From assembly GCF_014695575.1 (NCBI RefSeq), contig NZ_JACJOO010000095.1:110470-174469 (forward strand): a stretch of 64,000 bases of DNA, written 5' to 3'. Positions 1 through 9,431 of this stretch are shown piece after piece (the stretch's first letter is position 1; every line of letters begins with the position of its first letter). This DNA comes from Leptolyngbya sp. FACHB-8. GTDB lineage: Bacteria; Cyanobacteriota; Cyanobacteriia; Elainellales; Elainellaceae. A program made the position numbers and the translations under genes. Below the pieces are notes generated by a model. It was not told where the DNA came from. It searched no databases and saw nothing but the letters and a program-made list of their open reading frames with translations.

Positions 1-63
1 TCTACGCCTTCTACCGAGTGCTTTGCTTACCTAACAGGGCGCTGTTTGAAAGGGGTAACCCAA

Positions 64-2142
64 TCAGCGTCCTTTCGCATCTTGTAGTGCACCCATGGTC
101 ATGGCGGCGATCGCCTGATCGGTTGCTTTTGGCAAATGGTAGTATTTGCCACCTGCGTTCTTTGCCAATTCTTTCGCGAAGCCTGTGGACACAAATTTGC
201 TTTCGGTATCGATTACCAGCAGTTGAATATCCTGGGCGCGGATTTTGGCAGCGATGTCTAGCAGTTCGGCTTTGATGTCGGGCTTTTTGTCGTCGAGGAC
301 GGGTTCACCCAGCGATCGCGACAATGGCACATTCCCTCGACCATCGGTGATTGCGACGACGACGACTTGTCCCACGTCTCCAGATTGGCGAGCATTCACT
401 CCCACTCGTACGGCCTGGGTCAAACCGTGAGCTAGAGGCGAACCGCCTCCGCAGGGCATCCGTTCTAATCGCCGTCGAGCGGCGGCAATGGAGCGAGTGG
501 GCGGCAAGAGGACCTCAGCCTGCTCACCCCGGAAGGGAATGAGGGCGACCTGGTCACGATTCTGGTACGCCTCTGTGAGAAGGCGCAACACTGCCCCTTT
601 TGCAGATTGCATCCGGTTCAACGCCATAGAGCCAGAAGCATCCACCACGAAGACAATCAGGGAACCTGCTTTACGAGCCAGTCGCTTAGCGCGAATATCG
701 GGTTCTTCGATGAAAACGCGCTTGGCAGGGGCGTTGTTGGCAGCATTGCTCTGCTCATAACGGAGACGGCGCGATCGCTGGTAGGGCGCTGCCGATCGCA
801 TTGTCGCGTCCACTGCAATTCGGCGTACTTGACCACGCGGCAAAATTGGTTTGATGTAGCGGCCCCGGTCTTCTGAGAAGATGAGCCCTTGAGAACCCGT
901 CTTACCTCGTTTTTGCGCCATCTGAGCAAAGTACAGCACCGATGGGTCAAGGATTACCCCTTCTGGGTCAAAAACAAACTCTTCCGGCAGGTTAGGTGGC
1001 TCTTGCGGGGTATCGTCTTCTTCGTTCTCGTCCTCCTCTTCCTGCTCATCCTCGTCGGAGTCTTCAGGTTGTTGATCTTGAGGCGGCGGCGGCGGTGGTG
1101 GCGGTTGTTGCTGATTTTGTTCGTCGGGCGGCGGTTGGATGACGGTGGCGCGAGGCACAATCACAAGTTCTACTGCACAACGCAGGTCATCTGCATTGAC
1201 TTCAGTACGACCTTCCAGTGCCGCGTGAGCCTTAGCAACGCGTACCGCAAAAATTTCCGCCCGATGTCCCTGAACTTCGCCGCGCACGGCTTCCTGCACC
1301 AAATACTCGATCTGTGCGGGAGAAATGGTAACGTCTTTCAGCCATTCTCGTGCCAGGATGATTTGAGTTTTGAGGTTGTCTAGTTCTTCCGCGTAAAGCT
1401 CCAGAAATGCCTTGGGCGACTCAGCGTATCCCGTTGCCCGTTCTACGGCAGTAACCCGCTGGTCAAGTCCTAAGACGGCGTCGGCAGAGAGGGCGATCGC
1501 AATTCGATCGAGCAGGTGCGATCGCAAATCTCCTTCTTCGGGGTTGAAGGTGGCGATCAGCAGAGGCCGGCAGGGGTGCTGAAAGCTAATGCCTTCCCGT
1601 TCAATACGGTTGCGGCCATCGGTCAGATTCGTCAACAGTAAGTTGGCAATCTGATCGTCTAAAAGATTGATTTCGTCTACATACAGCACTCCCCGGTGAG
1701 CTTCCGCCAGCAGACCCGGTTGGAAGACGGTCTCTCCTTTTTTGATGGATTGCGCCACATCCACCGAACCCAACAGACGATCTTCTGTTACCCCGAGAGG
1801 AATCTGAATGAAGGGAGCTGGGATGACCTCCGTTGGCACCGGTAAACCATCGGGTGAATCTAGATCAACCTCAGCAAAACGGGCTGTTGTCTCGTCGTCC
1901 CAATCTCCGGGACGCTGCGGGTCGCAGTTGCAGCATGACCCCTGGACCACCTCAATGGGCGGCAGCAGAGCATGAAGCGCACGGGCCATGACGGATTTGG
2001 CGGTTCCCCGCCGCCCTGCAATGACGACGCCACCTAAGGCTGGATCGATAGCCGCCAGCAAAAGAGCCAGCTTAATGGCATCCTGGCCGATGACGGCGGT
2101 TAATGGAAAGCTGAGGGGTGTTACGGAGGCGATCGCAGACAT
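64..2142 (-). CDS. chlD: magnesium chelatase subunit ChlD
   Basis: ChlD is the AAA+/von Willebrand A subunit of the ChlI-ChlD-ChlH complex that inserts Mg into protoporphyrin IX, the first committed step of chlorophyll synthesis. The 692-residue protein shows an N-terminal AAA+ domain with a Walker A-like loop (GRRGTAKS, about residue 43) and Walker B (LYVDEINLL). A linker of proline runs followed by a very acidic stretch (about residues 340-390) leads to a C-terminal vWA domain with the MIDAS motif DASGS near residue 500. This proline/acid hinge separates ChlD from ChlI, which lacks it. Length is typical. It stands alone on the minus strand; a repeat element lies behind its start. The identification is secure. 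Confidence 0.96.
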   Translation of the reverse strand: MSAIASVTPLSFPLTAVIGQDAIKLALLLAAIDPALGGVVIAGRRGTAKSVMARALHALLPPIEVVQGSCCNCDPQRPGDWDDETTARFAEVDLDSPDGLPVPTEVIPAPFIQIPLGVTEDRLLGSVDVAQSIKKGETVFQPGLLAEAHRGVLYVDEINLLDDQIANLLLTNLTDGRNRIEREGISFQHPCRPLLIATFNPEEGDLRSHLLDRIAIALSADAVLGLDQRVTAVERATGYAESPKAFLELYAEELDNLKTQIILAREWLKDVTISPAQIEYLVQEAVRGEVQGHRAEIFAVRVAKAHAALEGRTEVNADDLRCAVELVIVPRATVIQPPPDEQNQQQPPPPPPPPQDQQPEDSDEDEQEEEDENEEDDTPQEPPNLPEEFVFDPEGVILDPSVLYFAQMAQKRGKTGSQGLIFSEDRGRYIKPILPRGQVRRIAVDATMRSAAPYQRSRRLRYEQSNAANNAPAKRVFIEEPDIRAKRLARKAGSLIVFVVDASGSMALNRMQSAKGAVLRLLTEAYQNRDQVALIPFRGEQAEVLLPPTRSIAAARRRLERMPCGGGSPLAHGLTQAVRVGVNARQSGDVGQVVVVAITDGRGNVPLSRSLGEPVLDDKKPDIKAELLDIAAKIRAQDIQLLVIDTESKFVSTGFAKELAKNAGGKYYHLPKATDQAIAAMTMGALQDAKGR

Positions 2143-2218
2143 CGTTCAAATTCAGGGGTTTCCAGTCTCTCAGGATAACAGGTTGACGGCGGCTTCCGAT
2201 AGCTCAACCACACATTCA

Positions 2219-2330
2219 CAGCAATTCTCATTTTGGAATCCAATCCGAAAATAGCCCGCCGAAGGCGGGCTATTTTCGGGCTTCAAAGCATTAGCGACGA
2301 ATGGTATAGGCATTCGTCGCTAATGCTTGT
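2219..2330. repeat. Family B MITE-like element, right end lost
   Basis: The left terminus CAGCAATTCTCA is at 2219-2230. It is followed by hairpin 2 (2246-2279, CCGAAAATAGCC arm and its complement) and hairpin 1 (about 2284-2329, arms CAAAGCATTAGCGACGAATG and complement). The second terminal repeat is missing and the copy runs into the 3' end of the protease gene at 2337. Its hairpins may act as terminators for that gene. No target duplication can be recognised because one end is lost. Confidence 0.75.
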
Positions 2331-2336
2331 TTCGGA

Positions 2337-3545
2337 TTAGGATGCTTCTTCTAAAAGGGATTGAGCGATCGCCTGTAACGGTAACCCTGGCGGAAACTTG
2401 CCCTCCTCCTTGATGCGCTGAATCATGGCATCGGGTACAGGAAGCTTGAGTTGCTCAGCCAAGGCTCGTACGACATCCCCCCGATCAATAACTCCAGCAA
2501 CCGCTCCGGCGGGAGTTAACACCGTGATACGGGAAAGCTGCAAGCGCTCCAACTTATCGATGGCTTCGGTCAGAGGCGTCATTTCTGATACGGAAGGCAC
2601 TTCAGGCAGGGGATGGGCGATTTGGTGGAGGATTTTAGTACGCCACTCGCTCCGCTCAATCTGCTGCAGGTCATCCGGATATACCTGACCCCGGTAACGT
2701 CCGTCAGAAGCGGCGAAGAAGGCAGGATATTGACCTTCTTCCTTGAGCAGATAGTCATCTGTGAAACGTTGTAGCGATAAATCCGCATCGACCACACGAA
2801 AGTCACGGGTCATCGCATTACTGGCATTCAGACCCGCAACTGCTTCTTGCAAATCTGCAACTCGGGTGTAGTTGGTGGCATTACTCACCACAAACCAACC
2901 AATCAAACCAATCCACAGCCCGCCAAAAGATCCCTGGAAGTAGAGCAGCAGGCCAAAGGCGATCGCAGCCCAACCCAACGCTTTGCCCGTATTCGCGGCC
3001 CAGCGCAATCCCTTTAAGCGGCTGCCGGTTACTTTCCAGACCAAGGCTTTGAGCACCTGCCCACCATCCAGGGGCAGGCCAGGAATCATGTTGAAAATGG
3101 CCAGTACGATGTTGATCTGGGCTAATTCTCGAACGATGGTGCCGGTTGGTATGCCCAGAGGAATGAGTCGATCAAGGGTGGCCAGGAGAATAAATAAACC
3201 CAGGCTGACGGCTGGCCCAGCGATCGCTACCTGAAACGCCTGTCCTGGTGTTTTCGATTCCCGATCGATTGCGGCAACACCACCAAATAGAAACAGGGTG
3301 ATGGAATTGACTTTAATGCCCTGGGAAAGCGCTGCCAAGCTATGCCCTAATTCATGTAGTAATACCGAGCCGAACAAGGACAGAGACAAGGCTAAACCAG
3401 CAACCCAGGCGGTCGTTGTGGATAAGTTTTCAGCGGAGAAACGGGTCGCGTTTGAAAAGGTAAACAGAGCCAGAATGATAAACCAGGAAGAATCAATCAG
3501 CAACGGGATGCCAAAGATAGAGCCAACCTGCCAGCCTGGTTTCAT
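2337..3545 (-). CDS. site-2 protease family (M50) metalloprotease with CBS domain pair
   Basis: This is an integral-membrane zinc protease of the S2P/M50 family. Such enzymes cut transmembrane substrates, for example anti-sigma factors. The zinc motif HELGH is at residues 64-68 inside a transmembrane segment, and the second metal-ligand motif (LPLDGGQ) is near residue 160. Several hydrophobic helices span residues 10-220. The C-terminal part (about 245-375) looks like two CBS repeats, which usually bind adenine nucleotides, so ligand-gated activity is plausible. The length of 402 aa fits the CBS-bearing cyanobacterial subfamily. The substrate is unknown and no anti-sigma gene is adjacent. Confidence 0.9.
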   Translation of the reverse strand: MKPGWQVGSIFGIPLLIDSSWFIILALFTFSNATRFSAENLSTTTAWVAGLALSLSLFGSVLLHELGHSLAALSQGIKVNSITLFLFGGVAAIDRESKTPGQAFQVAIAGPAVSLGLFILLATLDRLIPLGIPTGTIVRELAQINIVLAIFNMIPGLPLDGGQVLKALVWKVTGSRLKGLRWAANTGKALGWAAIAFGLLLYFQGSFGGLWIGLIGWFVVSNATNYTRVADLQEAVAGLNASNAMTRDFRVVDADLSLQRFTDDYLLKEEGQYPAFFAASDGRYRGQVYPDDLQQIERSEWRTKILHQIAHPLPEVPSVSEMTPLTEAIDKLERLQLSRITVLTPAGAVAGVIDRGDVVRALAEQLKLPVPDAMIQRIKEEGKFPPGLPLQAIAQSLLEEAS

Positions 3546-3687
3546 AGAGAGTGCTCAAACTTTGTATGGCTAAGGGAGAATTCCTCGCAGTCAGCAGCAG
3601 GGATATAGACAAGCTCTGCGACGCCTACACAGCGGGATATTCAACGATTCTACTGTGTTTTCACGGAAACCGCCTGCCTCAAACGAA

Positions 3688-3712
3688 GGGGAGGAATACA
3701 ATATTCCTCCCC
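3688..3712 (-). terminator. hairpin downstream of psaK
   Basis: A perfect 11-bp stem (GGGGAGGAATA and complement) with a 3-nt loop lies about 50 bp past the psaK stop. There is no clear U-run, so it may be a terminator or an mRNA-stabilising 3' hairpin. Confidence 0.5.
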
Positions 3713-3763
3713 CCCGAGTAATCTATTGCCAAGTTCGTCGTGGGATTTTATCCCAGAGAACGA

Positions 3764-4024
3764 TTAAAGTACGCCAGCGTTCGACAGGCCCAGAATCAAG
3801 CCGGTGCCAATGATATGCCCAAAGCTCATGGTTGCCAGCAATTCAGGAACGCCAAACCCCGTAAACATCGCGGGCATGTCAGCGGGCAGCTTAGGCCCAA
3901 CTCCACGCTTTTGAATGGCGTAGTAGCCAATGGCGATCGCGAACAGGTTTGCTCCGATCATCACAAGAGCCGTATTGAACGACCAGGGGCTAGTGGTGGC
4001 CATTGCGCCTAATAATGCGGTCAT
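3764..4024 (-). CDS. psaK: photosystem I subunit PsaK
   Basis: PsaK is a peripheral two-helix subunit of photosystem I in the thylakoid membrane, where it binds chlorophyll and helps couple antennae. The 86-residue product has two hydrophobic helices joined by a loop with the conserved KRGVGPKLP segment, and the family signature FGVPELLATMSFGH in the second helix. The upstream reading frame is open, so the start needs choosing. The ATG at 4024 is placed as the start, but a perfect AGGAGG (4040-4045) lies only 6 nt ahead of an in-frame TTG at 4033 and 15 nt ahead of the ATG. Initiation at TTG, adding MFN, is therefore quite possible. The gene stands alone, divergent from trpF. Confidence 0.93.
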   Translation of the reverse strand: MTALLGAMATTSPWSFNTALVMIGANLFAIAIGYYAIQKRGVGPKLPADMPAMFTGFGVPELLATMSFGHIIGTGLILGLSNAGVL

Positions 4025-4408
4025 GTTAAACAACTTTATCCTCCTAAATTCCGAACCAGACACAGCAGAAACCTGTTGTTGCGCCCTGTAAATGAGCCAG
4101 GAATCCTGATTTTTCAGGATGCAAGAGGGGATGCTTGTAATCAAGGGTTTGTTTGAAGAGTTAACACGAAACACCCAGATTGAAATAAAACGTAATATTC
4201 GATTAACAAGACTTTGAATATTTCTTCCCTAAGAGTGTTGGTTTTATGCGTAGATTTTGATGAAAGGTTATTCTTCGTGCAACAAAACTGAATGCGTACA
4301 GAATGAATGTCTTAACGCTGAATGTGCTGGGTTCACTCGCTCACCCAACATCAAGGCACCATAACTGGCCCTTGCATCAGCCCCGACCCTATAGAGTAAT
4401 GTTGTGTA
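4025..4408. other. psaK-trpF divergent intergenic region
   Basis: This 384-bp non-coding region holds the psaK leader, with the AGGAGG ribosome site at 4040-4045. A short hairpin (ATCCTGA...TCAGGAT, 4102-4119) would lie in the psaK 5' UTR. It must also hold the promoters of both genes. I could not assign -10/-35 boxes or a known regulator site with confidence. Confidence 0.5.
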
Positions 4409-5053
4409 ATGATTCAAATTAAGATTTGTGGTATTACACAACCCGAACAAGGGCAGGCGATCGCCCAGCAGGGCGCAACAGCGCTTGGCTTTATTTGCGC
4501 ACGTCAGTCCCCCCGTTATGTGGCTCCTGCGCAAATTAAAGCCGTCGCGGTTACTCTCCCCGAATCGTTAGAACGGGTTGGAGTCTTCGTAAATGCCAGT
4601 ATTCCGGAAATTCTTTCGGTGGTTGAAGTAGCTGCTCTCACGGCGGTACAACTGCATGGTGAAGAATCTCCCGAGTTTTGTGAGCAGCTTCGAAAACAAA
4701 TACCCTCGCTAAAGGTCATGAAAGCCTTTCGAGTCCGGCAACCGGAGGTTCTTAACCAGGTTGAAACTTATACCTGCGTTGTGGATAGTGTGCTGCTGGA
4801 TGCCTATCACCCAACCCAGCATGGCGGAACAGGGCGATCGATCGACTGGTCCACCCTCCAGGGGTTTCGTCCGCTAGTGCCCTGGTATCTCGCCGGTGGG
4901 CTTACTCCCGATAACGTGGTGGAGGCGATCGCCGTGGCGCGTCCTGATGGCGTTGATCTCTCCAGTGGTGTCGAATACTCCCCAGGCCAGAAGGATCTCG
5001 AAAAAGTGAATCAACTGTTTACCCGCTTGCGGTGTGAGGGGTTGATTTCATAA
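4409..5053 (+). CDS. trpF: phosphoribosylanthranilate isomerase
   Basis: TrpF converts N-(5-phosphoribosyl)anthranilate to the carboxyphenylamino-deoxyribulose phosphate in tryptophan biosynthesis. It is a cytosolic TIM barrel. The N-terminal IKICGIT motif carries the catalytic Cys, the second catalytic Asp lies in the VVDSVLLDAY segment, and the phosphate-binding end is marked by LAGGLTPDNV and GVDLSSGVE. The 214-aa length is normal. It is monocistronic, with no other trp gene in the window, as is usual for scattered trp genes of cyanobacteria. The ribosome-binding site is weak. Confidence 0.95.
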   Translation: MIQIKICGITQPEQGQAIAQQGATALGFICARQSPRYVAPAQIKAVAVTLPESLERVGVFVNASIPEILSVVEVAALTAVQLHGEESPEFCEQLRKQIPSLKVMKAFRVRQPEVLNQVETYTCVVDSVLLDAYHPTQHGGTGRSIDWSTLQGFRPLVPWYLAGGLTPDNVVEAIAVARPDGVDLSSGVEYSPGQKDLEKVNQLFTRLRCEGLIS

Positions 5054-5094
5054 AAAATGTGCACAGTGCTTTGCACTGTGCACATTTTTTATGA
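5048..5094. terminator. bidirectional terminator between trpF and folE
   Basis: A perfect 22-bp stem with a TTT loop has an A-run on the left and a T-run on the right, so it can work on both strands. Its left arm includes the trpF stop codon at 5051-5053. Confidence 0.85.
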
Positions 5095-5111
5095 AGATTG
5101 AAACAAGCTGT

Positions 5112-5828
5112 TTAGAAGAAAGCAGGCTGATGGCGGATCAGGCTGAGGAACTCTTCGCGAGTGCGCTGATCTTCCTGGAAGGCTCCGATCATGGCACTGG
5201 TAACGGTCCAGGAACCTGGCTTTTGAACTCCACGCATGACCATGCACATGTGAGTAGCTTCTAGCACGACAGCAACACCCTGGGGTTCCAGAATGGTTTG
5301 AATGGCTTCCGCAATCTGGCGGGTTAGGCGCTCTTGCACTTGAAGACGACGGGAATACATCTCAACGATGCGAGCAAGCTTGCTCAGACCCACAACCTTC
5401 TGATTGGGGATGTAAGCCACGTGGGCACGCCCCATAAACGGCAGCATGTGGTGCTCGCACTGGCTGAAGAAGTTAATATCGCGCACCAACACCATCTCGT
5501 TGTGCCCTTCGTCGAAGATGGCACCATTCACCAATTCTTCTAGAGATTGGTTATAGCCACTGGTGAGGAAACGCATTGCTTCCGCGACCCGTTTGGGAGT
5601 TTTTAGCAAGCCTTCCCGCTCAGGGTCTTCACCCACAGCCAGCAGCATTGTCCGAACCGCATCCATCATTTCTTCCATACCCACTTCTGGCTTAGGCGCG
5701 GTAGTGTCGTGCTCGGTATGCTCCCGGTCAGGACGCACATCTAAGTTAACGGTGGGTGAGGATTTGGTTTTCCCTTCAGCCGATGAGGGGGAGAGTTTGC
5801 CATTCGAACCACTAGAAGCAATAGTCAT
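5112..5828 (-). CDS. folE: GTP cyclohydrolase I
   Basis: FolE converts GTP to 7,8-dihydroneopterin triphosphate, the entry step to folate and other pterins. Visible signatures are the zinc-binding CEHHMLPF motif, the [13 protein letters not shown] segment, and the [10 protein letters not shown] and MCMVMRGVQ motifs of the active site. The first 50 residues are a low-complexity Ser/Glu/Lys stretch of little conservation. I place the start at the ATG at 5828 (GAAGG upstream); a GTG at 5864 is also in frame but lacks a site. The SDR gene lies 42 bp upstream on the same strand, so the two are probably cotranscribed. Confidence 0.95.
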   Translation of the reverse strand: MTIASSGSNGKLSPSSAEGKTKSSPTVNLDVRPDREHTEHDTTAPKPEVGMEEMMDAVRTMLLAVGEDPEREGLLKTPKRVAEAMRFLTSGYNQSLEELVNGAIFDEGHNEMVLVRDINFFSQCEHHMLPFMGRAHVAYIPNQKVVGLSKLARIVEMYSRRLQVQERLTRQIAEAIQTILEPQGVAVVLEATHMCMVMRGVQKPGSWTVTSAMIGAFQEDQRTREEFLSLIRHQPAFF

Positions 5829-5870
5829 AGTAAGCCTTCGATAAATTGCAAAGGAGATAGACACAACCCC

Positions 5871-6593
5871 TTAAAGGGCACCCGCGCTGGGCATCACCGT
5901 TAACTCTTCAATCACCGCTTGGGGCGGCAGCAGAGCGGTATGCACAATCGAGCTAGCCACAATCTCGGGAGTCAACATTTTCGAGCGGTCAAAATCAGCG
6001 TGGACGGTGTCGGTATCCCAGATGGGAGTGTTCACCGCACCGGGGCAAACTGTTACCACACGAATGCCGTTGGAGCGCTCTTCAGCAGCCAGGGTTTTGG
6101 AGAGAGAAATTAACCCAGCCTTGCTAACGTTGTACGCTCCCCAACCAGGGAACGCTTGATATCCTGCAACCGAGGACACATTGATGATGGTGCCCCGTTT
6201 GCGATCGCGCATCCCAGGCACAATGGCCTGAATGCACTGCAACACACTCGTGACATTCAGGTTCATCACCGCTTGCCAGTCTTCCAGAGGAGTATCTAGC
6301 AAATTTCCGGTATAACCGAGCCCTGCGTTGTTGACCAGGATATCGATGGGAAATTGATCGGCGATCGCCGCCATCTGGGGTTTTACTTGCTCCAATTGAG
6401 CCAGATCAATGGCTGCAATAGAAGCCTCTACTCCAGTGGCACGAACAGCCCCAGCGGTTTGTTCTAAGCGATCTTTAGAACGACCTACCAGGACTACGGG
6501 AACTCCGGCTTGACCAAAGGCGATCGCCGTTGCTTGACCAATGCCGCTACTAGCTCCAGTAATTAAGGCATAACCGTGGGAGAAAGCAGTCAT
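5871..6593 (-). CDS. short-chain dehydrogenase/reductase
   Basis: This is a classical SDR with a Rossmann fold. It has the cofactor loop TGASSGIGQ (about residue 14), the NNAG motif near residue 89, the catalytic Ser in the INVSSVAGY segment, and the YNVSK Tyr/Lys pair. An Arg in VGRSKDR after the second strand favours NADPH. The substrate cannot be read from sequence. It lies immediately upstream of folE in the same direction, which raises the possibility of a pterin reductase role. The family is so large that this rests on context alone. Confidence 0.88.
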   Translation of the reverse strand: MTAFSHGYALITGASSGIGQATAIAFGQAGVPVVLVGRSKDRLEQTAGAVRATGVEASIAAIDLAQLEQVKPQMAAIADQFPIDILVNNAGLGYTGNLLDTPLEDWQAVMNLNVTSVLQCIQAIVPGMRDRKRGTIINVSSVAGYQAFPGWGAYNVSKAGLISLSKTLAAEERSNGIRVVTVCPGAVNTPIWDTDTVHADFDRSKMLTPEIVASSIVHTALLPPQAVIEELTVMPSAGAL

Positions 6594-7070
6594 GAATGCT
6601 CTTTAAACCTCAGAATGCACACGGACAGCAGACATTACGAACACGGAAGAGATTGTGGATGCAAGTTCCATCACATAGTTCTGGGATAGCTCTACATTGA
6701 TGAAGAGCTAGAAGAACTATTCAATTCAACAGGTATGAATATTTTGGCGATGTACTTTGTAACATGCCCATATTCAAATCACTATCATCAACAGATATTG
6801 CTGCGGATAGTGCCGTCATCATTGAAAAACAATATTCAAGAACGGTGAATCAATCACTTCACGGTCAATGTGGCGGGGAGACGAGGGCAAACAAAACCGT
6901 TCTCATGTGACCGAGCTCAATAGACAAACGGAAATACTTAAATCTCGAAAAGATAAACTCCAAAAAAATATCCTGAGAGCTGTTTTAAGAATTGTTAACC
7001 AAATTATATCACTATTTGCCAATGCCCCAGCCAGGATAGTTCACTTCGGCACATTTTGATGCCATTCAAA
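6594..7070. other. gene-free region, 477 bp
   Basis: This AT-richer stretch lies between the SDR start (minus strand) and the accA stop (minus strand), so it should hold the SDR-folE promoter and the end of the accA transcript. A 63-codon plus-strand frame at 6868-7059 has no ribosome site and no recognisable protein character. I see no repeat or RNA gene. Confidence 0.5.
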
Positions 7071-8105
7071 TCACACTGTACTTTCCAGGAAGACACCAAT
7101 CTTACGGAATTTTTGGTAGCGTAGTTCCCGCCGTTCGTTGGGGGTCAAGGCGTCCAGCTCAGCCAGACTGCTTAAGATACTTTGCTTAAGGGTCGCGGTG
7201 GCAGCGAGAGGATCAGAATGAGCACCCCCCACGGGTTCAGGCAGGATCTGGTCAATCACTCCTAAGCTTCGTAAATCCGTCGCAGTGATACGCAGTGCTT
7301 CAGCCGCTTGAGGTGCCTTGGCTGCATCTCTCCAAAGGATGGCGCTACAAGCTTCGGGGCTGGCCACGTAATAAACTGAGTGCTCGAACATATTCAGGCG
7401 ATCGCCCACCCCAATGGCCAGTGCTCCGCCAGAACCCCCTTCCCCAATGACCGTGCAGATAATCGGCACCTCCAACCGGAACATTTCTCGCAGGTTGTAG
7501 GCGATCGCTTCCCCCTGTCCTAAACGCTCCGCTTCAGCCCCAGGATTGGCCCCTGGTGTGTCAATAAAGGTAATAATTGGCATGTTGAAGCGGTTGGCAT
7601 GCTCCATCACGCGCATTGCCTTACGGTAGCCCCCGGGAGAAGCCATGCCAAAGTTGCGGGCCACGTTATCCTTCGTGTCCCGGCCTTTCTGGTGACCCAG
7701 CATCACCACTGGGCGACCATCCAGGCGGGCAATGCCCCCTACGAGGGCTTTATCATCGGTACCCGTAGAGCGATCGCCGTGCAGCTCAATCCACTCATCC
7801 GTCATGGTTTGGATGTAGTCAAGGGTGCTGGGGCGGCGGGGATGACGAGCGACCTGGAGCCGCTGGGCCGGAGTCAAACTATGAAAAATTTCCTGCCGTA
7901 GTTGAACGGCGCGGTCTTCAAGCTGCCGAATCTGGTCGGACACATCGACATCGTTATCCTCTGCCAGCTCGCGGATTTGGAAAATGCGAGCCTCCAGTTC
8001 AGCGAGGGGCTTCTCAAAATCCAGCAGTAAGGTGCGACGTTCGGCGGTGCTCATAGACCCGGGGGTAGAAACGACATCCTGGCTAGAACCAGGTTTAGAA
8101 ATCAT
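7071..8105 (-). CDS. accA: acetyl-CoA carboxylase carboxyltransferase subunit alpha
   Basis: AccA pairs with AccD to move the carboxyl group from carboxybiotin to acetyl-CoA, giving malonyl-CoA for fatty-acid synthesis. The crotonase-fold core shows [11 protein letters not shown], the oxyanion-hole glycines in [10 protein letters not shown], and FIDTPGA. The 344-aa length is slightly long because of the N-terminus. An internal Met at 8054 begins the conserved [13 protein letters not shown] segment and may be the real start; neither candidate has a clear ribosome site. The gene is isolated, as acc genes usually are in cyanobacteria. Confidence 0.95.
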   Translation of the reverse strand: MISKPGSSQDVVSTPGSMSTAERRTLLLDFEKPLAELEARIFQIRELAEDNDVDVSDQIRQLEDRAVQLRQEIFHSLTPAQRLQVARHPRRPSTLDYIQTMTDEWIELHGDRSTGTDDKALVGGIARLDGRPVVMLGHQKGRDTKDNVARNFGMASPGGYRKAMRVMEHANRFNMPIITFIDTPGANPGAEAERLGQGEAIAYNLREMFRLEVPIICTVIGEGGSGGALAIGVGDRLNMFEHSVYYVASPEACSAILWRDAAKAPQAAEALRITATDLRSLGVIDQILPEPVGGAHSDPLAATATLKQSILSSLAELDALTPNERRELRYQKFRKIGVFLESTV

Positions 8106-8321
8106 AAAGTTTCGTAAAAGATTCTAGCAATCGCTGACCCCCTGTAGCGCATTAAAACCTGAGGGATTTCCCCTGAGGAAGGGGCGGATATCCCTAATCT
8201 GTTTGATTCGCATCCCAGCGAATGAAGGGAGAGCAAGCGTGAAATTAACTAAAACCTCCCAAACACCATATCACTGGCGCGTCTCCCGCTCATACTTCAT
8301 CTATCTTTTTTCAGCAATTCT

Positions 8322-8440
8322 CAGTATGGGCATCAAAGCCAAGAGTTCACGCCCTACGGGCGTGAACTCTTGGCTTTGATCCCGAAAACCGCGCGCCTTT
8401 AGCGCGGTTTTCGGGCCTGATTTCAAAATGAGAATTGCTG
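8322..8440. repeat. Family B MITE-like element, intact, with 9-bp target duplication
   Basis: This 119-bp element has perfect 12-bp terminal inverted repeats (CAGCAATTCTCA and complement). It is flanked by the direct repeat ATCTTTTTT at 8313-8321 and 8441-8449, as expected of a transposition target duplication. Inside are hairpin 1 (about 8333-8379, CAAAGCCAAGAGTTCACG arm) and hairpin 2 (about 8382-8416, CCGAAAACCGCGC arm). It has no coding capacity. It lies between accA and the small membrane-protein gene. Confidence 0.9.
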
Positions 8441-8507
8441 ATCTTTTTTAGGGTGCGGTTGGGGGAGAACGACATTGTAGTTCCCCTTCAACCGGCTCTA
8501 TGGATTA

Positions 8508-8556
8508 CTTAAAAGTTGTTCTTCGTGCATGAAGTGCACGAAGAACAACTTTTAAG
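8508..8556 (-). terminator. long hairpin downstream of the membrane-protein gene
   Basis: A perfect 22-bp stem (CTTAAAAGTTGTTCTTCGTG... and complement) with a 5-nt loop begins 34 bp past the stop of the gene at 8590-8976. It probably acts as a terminator. A related stem-loop with a GTGAAGCAC loop region occurs near 53,660-53,700. Confidence 0.65.
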
Positions 8557-8589
8557 CAGCTTCTAGAAGATGAGGCTCCATGAGGCACA

Positions 8590-8976
8590 TTAGTCTAATG
8601 ACTGCCCATCACGGCGACCCAACTCGTAAACGCCTGCTCCGATACAGGAGAGAATGCCCATACTCACGGCCCAACTGCGGCCTAAACCCAACTCAACGCC
8701 ATAATTCACGACCCCGCCCACAATAAGAAAAGGAACAATACTGAAGATAGAGGCGTAGAAGGCATTCTGAGATTCTCGTGCGAGCCGAGTACGCTCGAAC
8801 TCCTCCTCGGAGGTGTAGAGCGATCGCTCCGCAAAGTTGAACCAGCGCTGCAGCTGTTCCATGACCCAATCACTCACGGGGGAGAACGCCAGGTACAGAG
8901 CTAATGACCATAACCCAAGTCCAGCCAGCGTTACCTTGTCAACCGATAGGTCAAAGGGGAGAAACTCGCGGAACAT
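8590..8976 (-). CDS. small conserved membrane protein
   Basis: The 128-residue protein has three hydrophobic segments, at about residues 17-35, 72-95 and 100-118. A charged stretch between the first and second (NFAERSLYTSEEEFERTRLARES) probably faces the cytoplasm. I do not recognise a named family. Codon use with an internal HIP1 site, clear membrane topology and the flanking terminator support a real gene. It is monocistronic and divergent from the pentapeptide-repeat gene. The function is unknown. Confidence 0.75.
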   Translation of the reverse strand: MFREFLPFDLSVDKVTLAGLGLWSLALYLAFSPVSDWVMEQLQRWFNFAERSLYTSEEEFERTRLARESQNAFYASIFSIVPFLIVGGVVNYGVELGLGRSWAVSMGILSCIGAGVYELGRRDGQSLD

Positions 8977-9148
8977 AGGGATGCGATCGCTTGGTAAACA
9001 ACTTTTATTGATTGTAATAGTTCTTTATGCCACCACTAGAAGTCAACCTCTGTATGGTGATATGGGTACTTCGCACTCCACACCATTAGACAGGGGCAAA
9101 CTTAAATCCGCCGAGTACTAATAGCCCACCATAAGAATTTTGACGGGT

Positions 9149-9213
9149 CACCAATTTTGCCAAGGGAAATGTGGCGGGCTTCGTTCGCTACATTTCCCTT
9201 GGCAAAATTGGTG
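9149..9213. repeat. Family F palindromic repeat, copy 1
   Basis: A perfect 24-bp inverted repeat (CACCAATTTTGCCAAGGG... and complement) surrounds a 17-nt loop containing GCTTCGTTCGC. The same outer sequence, CACC(CC)AATTTTG, and the following GTGATGAA recur at 53,576-53,650, with a different inner stem that is again perfectly paired. Confidence 0.7.
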
Positions 9214-9303
9214 TGATGAAGCACGAGCTGCTAAAGGGCATCAGCAATTAGTGATGTTTTTTATGAAAGTCTGTAATCGGGAAGTGCCAAGCGGTAGTGC
9301 TTT

Positions 9304-9369
9304 AGGGGGACCGTAGCTCTATCGGTTGGGCTCGACTGGTTCATCCGTTGGCAGGACGGCGGTCCCCTT
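9304..9369 (+). promoter_or_regulatory. structured leader element upstream of pentapeptide gene
   Basis: AGGGGGACCG (9304-9313) pairs with CGGTCCCCTT (9360-9369) around a 46-nt insert. The outline superficially resembles a tRNA acceptor stem, but no T-loop or anticodon arm can be fitted. It could be a cis-regulatory RNA structure or a decayed element. Confidence 0.35.
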
Positions 9370-9400
9370 GAGGGTGTGCCACATTAATAGTGGAGTTGAC

Positions 9401-9431
9401 ACCTCCACCTCCTGCTGAATTCTTCGGAGGT
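9401..9431 (+). promoter_or_regulatory. possible ribosome-site-masking hairpin
   Basis: ACCTCC (9401-9406) is complementary to GGAGGT (9426-9431), which contains the ribosome-binding site of the gene starting at 9436. Pairing would hide the site and could regulate translation. Confidence 0.4.

Noticed and set aside
6868..7059. 63-codon frame upstream of accA's 3' end
   Set aside because: No ribosome site, no recognisable family, low-complexity Lys/Ile/Asn content; not supported.
9304..9369. tRNA gene suggested by the GGGGACCG...CGGTCCCC outer stem
   Set aside because: No anticodon arm, no TTC-type T-loop and no proper D-arm spacing can be drawn; retained only as a structured region.
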